12,517 bases of DNA, from NCBI GenBank assembly GCA_963579025.1, contig CAUZFZ010000229.1, positions 1-12,517 of the forward strand, written 5' to 3'. Below the pieces are notes generated by a model. That model had not been told where the DNA came from. It saw nothing but the letters and a program-made list of their open reading frames with translations, and searched no databases. Position numbers and translations under genes: made by a program. Below, piece after piece: positions 6,548 through 12,517 of the stretch; position 1 is the stretch's first letter; each line of letters starts with the position of its first letter. This DNA comes from CAUZFZ01 sp963579025. Lineage in GTDB: Bacteria; Planctomycetota; Planctomycetia; Planctomycetales; Planctomycetaceae.

Positions 6548-7701
6548 TACGACCGCTTTGCAATCAGTGCATCCAGTTCGTCCTTGAGCCGTGGCAGAAT
6601 CTCGTCGTAGGCATACGCGCCCAGCTCTTCCGGGCCGCGTTTGAGATTCACAAAATTCGGGGCACACCACAGGCCCAGATCGGCATCGTCCGTTTCGCCA
6701 GGTCCGTTCACACGGCAGCCCATAACGGCGATTGTGATGGCGTGGTCTTTCGCGTATTCGGTCATCTCCCGAACCTGAGCAGCCAGATCGACGAAGGCCT
6801 CGTTCTCCACCCGCGAGCAACTCGGGCAACTGATGATGTTCAGAGTCGGCAGTCCATAGTCGACGACCGACCGCACGCGACCGGCAGCGACATCCGACAG
6901 AATCGCGCGGCCGGCTTCGATCTCTTCGCCCTTGCGATCATTCGGGACGGTCAGTGAAACGCGAATCGTGTCACCGATACCGCGGCTGATGAGCTGCTCG
7001 AAGGCGATGCGTGACTTGATGATCCCGTCCGGCGGCATGCCCGCTTCGGTCACTCCCAGATGCAGCGGCACATCCGACCGTTCGTCTGCAAACCGCCGAT
7101 TGACTTCGATGACCTTCTGAGGATCCGAGTCTTTAAGCGACACGCAGTAGCGGGTGAAGTCGAGCGAGTCGAGAAACTCGCAATGTTCGAGAGCACTCTC
7201 GAGCATGGGCGATATGGAATCGTCGGCGTCGTATCGATCCAGCTTGTCCGGATCGACCGACCCGCAGTTGACTCCGACCCGGATCGCGCAGTCGTGCTCA
7301 GCCGCAATGCCGGCGATGAAACGCACTTTGTCCTGCCACGGCTTTTCGCGTTCGTGATGGTAGAGGTGTCCCGGGTTGTAGCGCAGCTTGTCGACGTGCG
7401 GTGCGACGAGTTCCGCCAGGCGGTAGTTCTCTTGCAGATCGATAGACAGGTTGGCAGTTGTCTGACGCCGAATTTCGACCAGAGCTTCGGCTTCTTTCCG
7501 ACTGTCGACGGCAATCCGAATGACATCCGCACCGGCTTCAGCGATCGCATTGACCTGAGCGACCGTCGCGTCGACATCGGCTGTCTTCGTCGCCGTCATG
7601 CTCTGCACAGCAATCGAATTGCCATCGCCGATCGTGGCAGACCCAATGCGCACTGAACGGGTCGGGTTTCGCGTGATTGATCTCGCCGGACTGTCTTCCA
7701 T
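6547..7701 (-). CDS. ispG: 4-hydroxy-3-methylbut-2-enyl diphosphate synthase (IspG/GcpE)
   Basis: A 384-residue cytosolic [4Fe-4S] enzyme of the MEP isoprenoid pathway. It reductively opens methylerythritol cyclodiphosphate to HMBPP. The N-terminal TIM-barrel half begins RSVRIGSATIGDGNSIAVQSM and includes GADVIRIAV at about 58-65, LRYNPGH at 106-112 and RVGVNCGS at 141-148. The C-terminal half holds the cluster ligands C292 and C295 (ISCPSCSR), C329 (MGCRVNGPGE) and E336. This is the compact two-domain bacterial form, not the roughly 600-residue form with an inserted domain. Start ATG 7701 has GGAG at 7709-7712 with a 7-base spacer. It converges with the pilin-like gene, and its stop codon abuts a CACGAA repeat. 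Upstream is a dense palindromic repeat array rather than an obvious promoter. All key residues are present. Confidence 0.96.
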   Translation of the reverse strand: MEDSPARSITRNPTRSVRIGSATIGDGNSIAVQSMTATKTADVDATVAQVNAIAEAGADVIRIAVDSRKEAEALVEIRRQTTANLSIDLQENYRLAELVAPHVDKLRYNPGHLYHHEREKPWQDKVRFIAGIAAEHDCAIRVGVNCGSVDPDKLDRYDADDSISPMLESALEHCEFLDSLDFTRYCVSLKDSDPQKVIEVNRRFADERSDVPLHLGVTEAGMPPDGIIKSRIAFEQLISRGIGDTIRVSLTVPNDRKGEEIEAGRAILSDVAAGRVRSVVDYGLPTLNIISCPSCSRVENEAFVDLAAQVREMTEYAKDHAITIAVMGCRVNGPGETDDADLGLWCAPNFVNLKRGPEELGAYAYDEILPRLKDELDALIAKRS

Positions 7702-7736
7702 GTGGGTGCTCCGCTAACCATCCATCGGGGGTTGAT

Positions 7737-7932
7737 AGCCGCGGAGCGGCGACAGCACATAGCCCCGGGCGTAAGCCCGGGGTCATGGTTCGTTCCCACA
7801 CGTCAAGCCGCGGAGCGGCGACAGCGAATTCACAATCGCAGCCTGCTGTCGCCGCTCCGCGGCTTGTAATTCAGTGGGGCGACTAACCCCTGGCTGACGC
7901 CAGGGGCTACATGCTGCCGCCGCTCCGCGGCT
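7737..7932. repeat. Nested palindromic (REP-like) repeat array
   Basis: The unit AGCCGCGGAGCGGCGACAGC occurs four times: plus strand at 7737-7756 and 7806-7825, minus strand at 7845-7864 (identical) and 7913-7932 (one mismatch). The inner pair extends to a perfect 22-bp inverted repeat, 7804-7825 with 7845-7866, around a 19-base loop. Inside the outer pair are two GC-rich hairpins with 8-bp stems: CCCCGGGC-GTAA-GCCCGGGG at 7763-7782 and CCCCTGGC-TGAC-GCCAGGGG at 7887-7906. Read outward-in on each strand, the outer units have the same composition: 20-mer, four bases, then AG and the hairpin. It fills the gap between the NHL gene 3' end and the ispG start. There is no repeat-spacer regularity of a CRISPR and no transposase. 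Confidence 0.9.
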
Positions 7933-7959
7933 CAAGTACGGGACTCAAAGGTTCCCGTC

Positions 7960-9048
7960 TTACTTTCCAATACTCAGCTTTCGGACACGGTGATTCTCAC
8001 TATCGCCGACGTAGACGTTTCCGTCGTGGTCAACGTACACACCGTGCGGTCGAGCCGTTCGGCACTTCAAGCGGTCACCATCGGGCCCGTCACCACGCTG
8101 ACCATCCCCGATCGCTGTTTCAATGATGCCGGTTGCCGCTCGAATTACTCGGATCGTGTGGCTTTCCGTATCCGCCAGCCAGATGTCTCCGGTCGGCCCG
8201 ACTGCGATTCCCTTCGGGCCGGACAGTGTCGCATCCTTCGCCGGACCGCCGTCGCCCGTATAGCCGTTCTCCCCGTTGCCGCCGAGGTGGTGCAGCGTCT
8301 TCGTTTTCAGATCCATCCGATAGACCTGATTGCCCTCACGCAATGCCAGATACAGGCTGTGCTTCCCGTCAAAGTCCAGAGCCCGCGGTCCATTCAGCGG
8401 TGTCCCGTCAATCTTCGCGCCGTCCGGTGTCGGCTTCTTTTCGCCGGTCCCGCCGAATGTGCGAATCATGCCTGACTTCAGATCAACCACTCGAACGCGG
8501 TGATTGCCGATGTCGCAGATGTAAAGGTGACCATGGTTGTCGAGCGTGATGGAATGCGGCGACTTCAGCATCGCTTTTGTGGCCGGGCCACCATCGCCGG
8601 AGAAGCCACTTTTTCCCGTGCCCGCCACGGTGGAGATGGTGCCGGTCTTCGCATCGACGCGGCGGACCAGATGGTTCTTCATCTCGACGAAGTACATGTC
8701 TCCGTTGGTATCAAAACGAACTTCATACGGCTGGTTCAGTCGAGCTTTCGTCGCAGGCCCTCCATCGCCGGAGTACCCAACGTTCCCGTTGCCGGCCACG
8801 ATTCTGATCTTGCCGGTTTTCTCATCGAGCCTGCGGACGACGTGCGTGTCGATCTCGCATATGTAAAGAGCCCCGTCCGGTCCCTTGGAGATTCCGTAGG
8901 GTTCTCCGACAGGTGTTGAGACGGCCGCCTGTGTACCAGGCACAAGACCAGACACTCCGGTGCCGGCAACGGTCACAACATCGGCCGCGGAAAGTTGTCC
9001 GGTCAGAATGAGACCGCAGGCGGCAATCAGCCATAACAGGTTTCGCAT
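7960..9048 (-). CDS. Secreted NHL-repeat beta-propeller protein
   Basis: A 362-residue protein. The signal peptide MRNLLWLIAACGLILTGQLSAA (residues 1-22) ends in a plausible SAA/D cleavage site. The mature part is almost entirely NHL repeats, about six, enough for a six-bladed propeller. Repeat cores are YGISKGPDGALYICEIDTHVVRRLD (51-75), VRFDTNGDMYFVEMKNHLVRRVD (110-132), ITLDNHGHLYICDIGNHRVRVVD (167-189), a diverged LDFDGKHSLYLALREGNQVYRMD (224-246), IAVGPTGDIWLADTESHTIRVI (281-302) and VYVDHDGNVYVGDSENHRVRKL (337-358). Linkers share VAGTG..G(F/Y)SGDGGPATKA. The N-terminal VVTVAGTG strand probably closes the last blade. No catalytic domain is fused, so a periplasmic or surface binding scaffold is the safest reading; the ligand is unknown. 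ATG 9048 is supported by its Shine-Dalgarno and the signal peptide. Confidence 0.9.
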   Translation of the reverse strand: MRNLLWLIAACGLILTGQLSAADVVTVAGTGVSGLVPGTQAAVSTPVGEPYGISKGPDGALYICEIDTHVVRRLDEKTGKIRIVAGNGNVGYSGDGGPATKARLNQPYEVRFDTNGDMYFVEMKNHLVRRVDAKTGTISTVAGTGKSGFSGDGGPATKAMLKSPHSITLDNHGHLYICDIGNHRVRVVDLKSGMIRTFGGTGEKKPTPDGAKIDGTPLNGPRALDFDGKHSLYLALREGNQVYRMDLKTKTLHHLGGNGENGYTGDGGPAKDATLSGPKGIAVGPTGDIWLADTESHTIRVIRAATGIIETAIGDGQRGDGPDGDRLKCRTARPHGVYVDHDGNVYVGDSENHRVRKLSIGK

Positions 9049-9053
9049 GATGT

Positions 9054-9058
9054 TCCTC
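9054..9058 (-). promoter_or_regulatory. Shine-Dalgarno of the NHL-repeat gene
   Basis: GAGGA on the minus strand with a 5-base spacer to the ATG ending at 9048. It decides against the longer reading from 9102, whose first 18 codons overlap the flanking repeat region. Confidence 0.75.
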
Positions 9059-9069
9059 GTTCGTGTCCC

Positions 9070-9150
9070 CCTCATCCGGCCTTCGGCCACCTTCTCCCCC
9101 AATGGGGGAGAAGGACAAGTCCCCTCTCCCCAGTGGGGAGAGGGTTAGGG
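9070..9150. repeat. Tandem-hairpin intergenic repeat (CCTTCTCCCCC / CCCTCTCCCC type)
   Basis: Two adjacent hairpins. CCTTCTCCCCC-AAT-GGGGGAGAAGG at 9090-9114 has an 11-bp stem. CCCTCTCCCC-AGT-GGGGAGAGGG at 9122-9144 has a 10-bp stem. A GGCC-TTC-GGCC mini-hairpin lies at about 9078-9088, and a further TAGGGAGAGGGG follows. The two main stems are near copies of one another. The block lies between the transporter stop (9176) and the NHL start (9048), so it is transcribed if these genes are co-transcribed. From memory, sequences of this form are dispersed repeats in several bacterial phyla. Confidence 0.8.
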
Positions 9151-9175
9151 AGAGGGGTTGCCGTATTTCTCGTGC

Positions 9176-10792
9176 TTACTGCGTGTAATCACGATAGGTG
9201 TAGAACCTCGCTCGAATTCCGAACAGGACCGCCGCCGCGCCCATCAGGGCAGCGAACATCCAGAAGAACTGCTGCAGTTCCATGTTCGGGATGTACTTCG
9301 TCATCGCCGCGACCAGCACGTTGCCGAACGAGACAGTCAACAGCCAGAAGCCCATGATGGTCGACTTCATACGCGTCGGAGCTTGCGTGTAAGCGAACTC
9401 CAGCCCGGTGATCGAAACCATAACTTCTGCCTGCGTGATGATCAGGTACGGGACGAACTGCCACAGCACGGGGATTTTGCTCGTCTCACCGCCCTGATCG
9501 ATGAAGTACTGAATGATTGCGACCGCCGCAAACGATCCGCTGGCGATGAACATGCCGATGGTCATCCGCCGCAGCGGCGTCATCTCGTAGCCCATCTTCG
9601 TGATCGCCGGGTACAGGAAGTAGTTGTTGATCGGGATCAGAGCCATGACCATCAAGGGATTCAGAGCTGCAATCTGACTCGGCAGCAACTCCATATTCCA
9701 AACGTTCAGCTCCATGCGCATCGCCTGACGCACCCAGCTGGAACCGTGTTGATCAAACAGCGCCCAGAACACGCTGACCAGGAAAAAGATGCTGATAATG
9801 CGCAGCACGGCTTTCGGCCCTTCCACAGCCTCTTCACCGAACCTCTTTACCGCCGAACCGAACAACCAGCGTCCACCCGAGTTGCCGCCTGACAGCAGAG
9901 CTCCGACAGAATGGATCATGATCGCCAGGAATCCATCGTCCTCCTCAAGCGCCTGCCGTTCCGTGAATATCCACAGGCCCATCACGATGCTCCACACCGT
10001 GATCAACCAGTAGACGTAGTTCGGCAGAACATCCCAGGCAAATAGAGGCAGTCCGATAAAGCCGGTGAACAGCAGCACTGAACCGGCCGCGTCGTACAGG
10101 CCCAATTTCCCGCCAGGCGCGGGCGGGATATGCACAAAGACGTGACGTCCCATCCAGAACATGATGGTAGCGACGAACATCAGCACGCCAGGCAGGCCAA
10201 ACGCGACGCTGGTGGCGTACTCAGGATAGTCCCGCAGGATTGGGATCATGTCTGCATTGCTGCGGATAAATGGAATCGCGAGCGTCGCGAAGAACGAACC
10301 GAAGTTGATTATGAAGTAAAATCCCTGGAAGACCTTCGCGACCAGGTGCCAGTTGCCCTTTCCGAACTGGTCTCCAACGTGTGCCGACACACACGGCTTG
10401 ATGCCGCCCGATCCGATCGCGATCAACGCCAGACCGAGACCCATGCCCTCGACTGAGTTCTCACCAATCGCCAGCACGAGATGGCCGAGGCAGTACACGA
10501 GTGACAGCGAGATAATCGTGCCGTACTTGCCGACCAGCCGGTCGGAGATAATCGCTCCGATCATCGGAAACGCGTACACGGCCGCGACGAACAGGTGGTA
10601 CATCTCCTGCGCGTTCTCTTCGGCCGTGACCTGAAACAGCCCGGCGGCGACGAACAACGACGTCAGGTGGACCTGCAGAATGGACCGCATCCCGTAGAAG
10701 CTGAACCGCTCGCAGCCCTCGTTGCCAATGATGTACTTGACGCCCTTGGGCCACGTTGTCTGCTTCGGATCCGGTGCTGTCAGATAGGCCAT
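9176..10792 (-). CDS. POT/PTR2-family proton-coupled peptide transporter
   Basis: A 538-residue inner-membrane protein of the major facilitator superfamily, importing di- and tripeptides (possibly other small substrates) with protons. The family's ExxER motif appears as NEGCERFSFYGMR, with E25, E28 and R29, in the first helix. Further signatures are FQGFYFIINFGSFFA (PTR2 signature region), FWALFDQHGSSWVRQA in the second half, and VSITGLEFAYTQAP near the C-terminus. Hydrophobic segments fit 12 to 14 helices, with a charged central loop (about FTERQALEEDD through KRFGEEAVEGPKAV) linking the two halves. Length is close to the usual 450-550. ATG 10792 is chosen over 10894 because of its Shine-Dalgarno and because the upstream reading lies in repeat DNA. 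It may be co-transcribed with the NHL gene 127 bases downstream, though a hairpin repeat intervenes. Confidence 0.93.
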   Translation of the reverse strand: MAYLTAPDPKQTTWPKGVKYIIGNEGCERFSFYGMRSILQVHLTSLFVAAGLFQVTAEENAQEMYHLFVAAVYAFPMIGAIISDRLVGKYGTIISLSLVYCLGHLVLAIGENSVEGMGLGLALIAIGSGGIKPCVSAHVGDQFGKGNWHLVAKVFQGFYFIINFGSFFATLAIPFIRSNADMIPILRDYPEYATSVAFGLPGVLMFVATIMFWMGRHVFVHIPPAPGGKLGLYDAAGSVLLFTGFIGLPLFAWDVLPNYVYWLITVWSIVMGLWIFTERQALEEDDGFLAIMIHSVGALLSGGNSGGRWLFGSAVKRFGEEAVEGPKAVLRIISIFFLVSVFWALFDQHGSSWVRQAMRMELNVWNMELLPSQIAALNPLMVMALIPINNYFLYPAITKMGYEMTPLRRMTIGMFIASGSFAAVAIIQYFIDQGGETSKIPVLWQFVPYLIITQAEVMVSITGLEFAYTQAPTRMKSTIMGFWLLTVSFGNVLVAAMTKYIPNMELQQFFWMFAALMGAAAVLFGIRARFYTYRDYTQ

Positions 10793-10797
10793 GTATT

Positions 10798-10802
10798 TCC
10801 TT
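10798..10802 (-). promoter_or_regulatory. Shine-Dalgarno of the peptide transporter gene
   Basis: AAGGA on the minus strand with a 5-base spacer to the ATG ending at 10792. It fixes the start MAYLTAPDPK. Confidence 0.7.
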
Positions 10803-10844
10803 CCGCCTGGTTGCGCCTCAAGCGTCGGTCTCATTACGACGCGG

Positions 10845-10927
10845 TCGGGAGGGCGAGGCTCCCGCCGAGCCGCGCGCACGTAACGGCGTGACAAGACGCG
10901 GCTCAGCAGAAGCTTCGCCCTCCCCGA
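10845..10927. repeat. Long imperfect inverted repeat (GGGAGGGCGAGGCTCC type)
   Basis: The left arm at 10845-10874 starts TCGGGAGGGCGAGGCTCCCG. The right arm at 10897-10927, read on the other strand, starts TCGGGGAGGGCGAAGCTTCT; both end GAGCCGCG. The arms are about 30 bases long and differ at about four positions plus one inserted G. The 22-base centre holds a CACG..CGTG mini-stem. When translated by chance it gives a REGEAPAEP-like peptide, which I recall as a recurring false N-terminus in planctomycete gene calls. Compensating differences between the arms suggest an older element still recognisable as a pair. Confidence 0.8.
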
Positions 10928-11085
10928 GTGTGCGGCGGAAGATAGTGAGTCTGCCGCGCTCCCGGAACCGCGACGGGAAACCGGGCGAAAATCACTCCGC
11001 GTTCGCGACGACCCTGTCGTATCCGGCTGATATCATCCTGCCTTGCGATGTGAGCATTTCTGTATCAGAGCAAAGTGAGTTCCTC

Positions 11086-12411
11086 ATGCACGCTGCCTAC
11101 GTCGAGCGATTCGTCAGTCTTCTGGAACTCGAAGCCAACCAGATCTTCAACATGACAGTTGAAGACGCCGTCGAGCGTGTCGGTTCCGGCGATCCCGAAC
11201 AGGTGCGACAGATTGACGGGCAGTTCGCTCTGGTCCATCGCGACGGGCAGATCGTCCGCATGGCCCGCTCGATTGGTCGGCCCATGCGGTTCTTTCTGGC
11301 CAAACAAGTCGACGGTCCCTGCCTGATCGTGGCCGAGCGGATCGACGAGATCGCCGCATTTCTGAAAGCGGAAGGACTGGACGATCAGTTTCATCCGTCG
11401 TACACACGGATGGTTCCGGCTCATCATCTTGTCGAGCTGAAGCTGATTGGCTGTCCGGATCCAAATCCCGTGTGTCAGCGGTTCTTCGCACCACAGCGAA
11501 ATCGCCTCAGCACCGACCTCGATGAAATTGGAGAGGCCTACATCGGAGCTCTGGCAGAAGAATGTTCGAAGTGGCTTGATCGGATCGGCAGTAACGACCC
11601 CATCGGTGTGCTGTTTTCCGGCGGCATCGACAGCGGCTCGGTGTTCCTCGTGCTGTATCACCTGCTGATTTCGCGCGGCGAAGCGCCGATTCGACTCAAA
11701 GCCTTCACGCTGTCGATCGACGAGCACGGAGCCGACGCTGAACAGGCACACCAATTCCTGTCGGAACTCGATCTCTCATTCTTCCTCGAGACATTCTCAG
11801 TACCACGCGACCTGGTTGATTACCGCGACGCCATTCGCGTCGTCGAGGATTACAAACCGCTCGACATCGAATCGGCCACCATGGCGCTCACACTTTGCCA
11901 GGCGATCCGGCAGCGCTATCCGGATTGGAAGCATCTGGTCGACGGCGACGGCGGCGACGAGAACCTCAAGGACTATCCCATTGAAGAGAATCCGGAACTC
12001 ACAATCCGCAGCGTGCTCAACAACCTGATGCTGTATCACGAAGGCTGGGGCGTCGACGCCGTCAAGCACTCGCTGACTTACAGCGGCGGCCAGAGCCGCG
12101 GCCACGTGCGCACGTGGGCGCCGGGAAGATCACTCGGCTTCAGTGGCCTGAGTCCCTATGCCCTGCCAAACGTGATCGAAGTCTCGGAGGGCATTCCGTT
12201 CATCGAACTGACCGACTGGGACCACGACCGGCTGTATTCGTTGAAGGGCGAAATCGTCCGCCGCGGCGTGAAAGCGATCACCGGCTTCGACATGCCCGTC
12301 TTCGAGAAGCGCCGCTTCCAGCGAGGAGCCGTCGACTCATCCGGCTTCGATTCGATCTTTCCCGAAAATCCAGCCGAATACCGCAAGGTGTTCGCAGAGA
12401 TGTACGAGTAG
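11086..12411 (+). CDS. Asparagine-synthetase-like protein with a cysteine-less glutaminase domain
   Basis: A 441-residue protein with the two-domain plan of asparagine synthetase B. The N-terminal part resembles a class II glutamine amidotransferase domain (GQFALVHRDGQIVRMARSIGRPMRFF at about 45-70, then LIVAERIDEIAAFL), but no Cys follows the initiator Met, so glutamine hydrolysis is unlikely. The C-terminal synthetase domain has the PP-loop IGVLFSGGIDSGSVF at about 173-187, VDGDGGDENLKDYP at about 285-298 in place of the usual SG(E)GxDExxxGY, and a basic C-terminus VKAITGFDMPVFEKRRFQRGA (about 395-415) like the lysine-containing end of AsnB. It probably adenylates a carboxylate and attacks it with ammonia or an internal amine, as in beta-lactam synthetase. 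The substrate is unknown. It is shorter than AsnB (about 550). ATG 11086 is preferred because the frame upstream is repeat DNA; its Shine-Dalgarno (GTGAG) is weak. Confidence 0.85.
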   Translation: MHAAYVERFVSLLELEANQIFNMTVEDAVERVGSGDPEQVRQIDGQFALVHRDGQIVRMARSIGRPMRFFLAKQVDGPCLIVAERIDEIAAFLKAEGLDDQFHPSYTRMVPAHHLVELKLIGCPDPNPVCQRFFAPQRNRLSTDLDEIGEAYIGALAEECSKWLDRIGSNDPIGVLFSGGIDSGSVFLVLYHLLISRGEAPIRLKAFTLSIDEHGADAEQAHQFLSELDLSFFLETFSVPRDLVDYRDAIRVVEDYKPLDIESATMALTLCQAIRQRYPDWKHLVDGDGGDENLKDYPIEENPELTIRSVLNNLMLYHEGWGVDAVKHSLTYSGGQSRGHVRTWAPGRSLGFSGLSPYALPNVIEVSEGIPFIELTDWDHDRLYSLKGEIVRRGVKAITGFDMPVFEKRRFQRGAVDSSGFDSIFPENPAEYRKVFAEMYE

Positions 12412-12412
12412 G

Positions 12413-12430
12413 CGAAGCGGCATTGCTTCG
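12413..12430 (+). terminator. Weak hairpin just after the asparagine-synthetase-like gene
   Basis: CGAAGC (12413-12418) and GCTTCG (12425-12430) form a 6-bp stem with a 6-base loop immediately after the stop codon. There is no T-run, so terminator function is uncertain. Confidence 0.3.
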
Positions 12431-12480
12431 GATGCGTGACTTGGCAATTCAGCCTTGTTCTCAACAGGGTCTATCTCAGG

Positions 12481-12517
12481 GTGGCTGGGGTCGAGCGAAG
12501 CGAGCCCCAGCATGCAC
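12481..12517. repeat. Palindromic GCTGGGG..CCCCAGC repeat at the window end
   Basis: GCTGGGG (12484-12490) pairs with CCCCAGC (12505-12511). TCG/CGA inside extends the stem with one bulged G, around loop AGCGAAG. The element probably continues beyond the window. From memory, GCTGGGG..CGAAGCGAG..CCCCAGC words are frequent between planctomycete genes. Confidence 0.65.

Larger units (their letters stand above)
10793..11085. other. Divergent intergenic region between transporter and asparagine-synthetase-like gene
   Basis: This 293-base gap should hold the promoters of both divergent genes. Its centre is taken up by the inverted repeat at 10845-10927. The reading frames that extend through it from both genes translate the repeat and have no domain support. 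I see no confident -35/-10 pair. Confidence 0.5.

Noticed and set aside
7737..7932. CRISPR array
   Set aside because: The repeat copies are in mixed orientations with unequal gaps, the intervening sequence is itself palindromic, and no cas genes are present.
7702..7959. Riboswitch or structured leader for ispG
   Set aside because: The strong stems belong to a multi-copy-looking palindromic repeat, and I recognise no known riboswitch core.
10756..11085. N-terminal extension of the asparagine-synthetase-like protein
   Set aside because: It translates the inverted repeat, overlaps the divergent transporter gene, and adds low-complexity Arg/Ala/Pro sequence with no domain.
11065..11754. 229-codon minus-strand open frame opposite the asparagine-synthetase-like gene
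   Set aside because: It is antisense to the conserved PP-loop region, with no Shine-Dalgarno and no domain.

Overview
The window looks like a chromosomal, mostly housekeeping stretch from a planctomycete. The main evidence is a DUF1559 protein with a type IV prepilin N-terminus followed by a small lipoprotein, a pairing found many times over in Planctomycetota genomes. Supporting signs are a secreted NHL-repeat propeller, a moderately high-GC sequence, and gaps packed with palindromic repeats of types I recall from that phylum. The genus cannot be fixed from this sequence. I count ten protein-coding genes, no tRNA or rRNA, no transposase and no CRISPR array.

Layout, left to right. (1) 134-1878, minus strand: a phosphotransferase-fold kinase gene and pcm (protein-L-isoaspartate methyltransferase), overlapping by four bases (ATGA). 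(2) 1965-3543, minus strand: a DUF1559 pseudopilin-like gene and a small lipoprotein gene, closed by a strong hairpin terminator. (3) 3813-5636, plus strand: a long-form UbiD-family decarboxylase, divergent from the DUF1559 gene. (4) 5961-6293, plus strand: a 110-residue Flp/type IVb-pilin-like small protein followed by a 14-bp-stem terminator that probably works in both directions. (5) 6547-7701, minus strand: ispG, of the MEP isoprenoid pathway. (6) 7960-9048, minus strand: an exported NHL six-bladed propeller. (7) 9176-10792, minus strand: a POT/PTR2 proton-coupled peptide transporter. (8) 11086-12411, plus strand: an asparagine-synthetase-like amidotransferase whose N-terminal glutaminase half has no catalytic cysteine.

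How the genes relate. The two clear two-gene units are kinase-pcm and DUF1559-lipoprotein. UbiD and IspG could both feed quinone and isoprenoid synthesis, since IspG supplies prenyl precursors and UbiD enzymes decarboxylate aromatic precursors. They are on opposite strands and not co-transcribed, so this is only a thematic link. The other genes look independent.

The most notable feature is the intergenic DNA. At least six different palindromic or short-period repeat types occupy six gaps (about 56-107, 6365-6547, 7737-7932, 9070-9150, 10845-10927 and 12481-12517). The 7737-7932 element is the most elaborate: four copies of a 20-base unit form nested inverted repeats that enclose two hairpins with 8-bp stems and four-base loops. 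I found no convincing new defence, mobile or biosynthetic system. The best candidates for something undescribed are this repeat array, the cysteine-less asparagine synthetase homologue, and the pilin-like small protein with a shifted glutamate.
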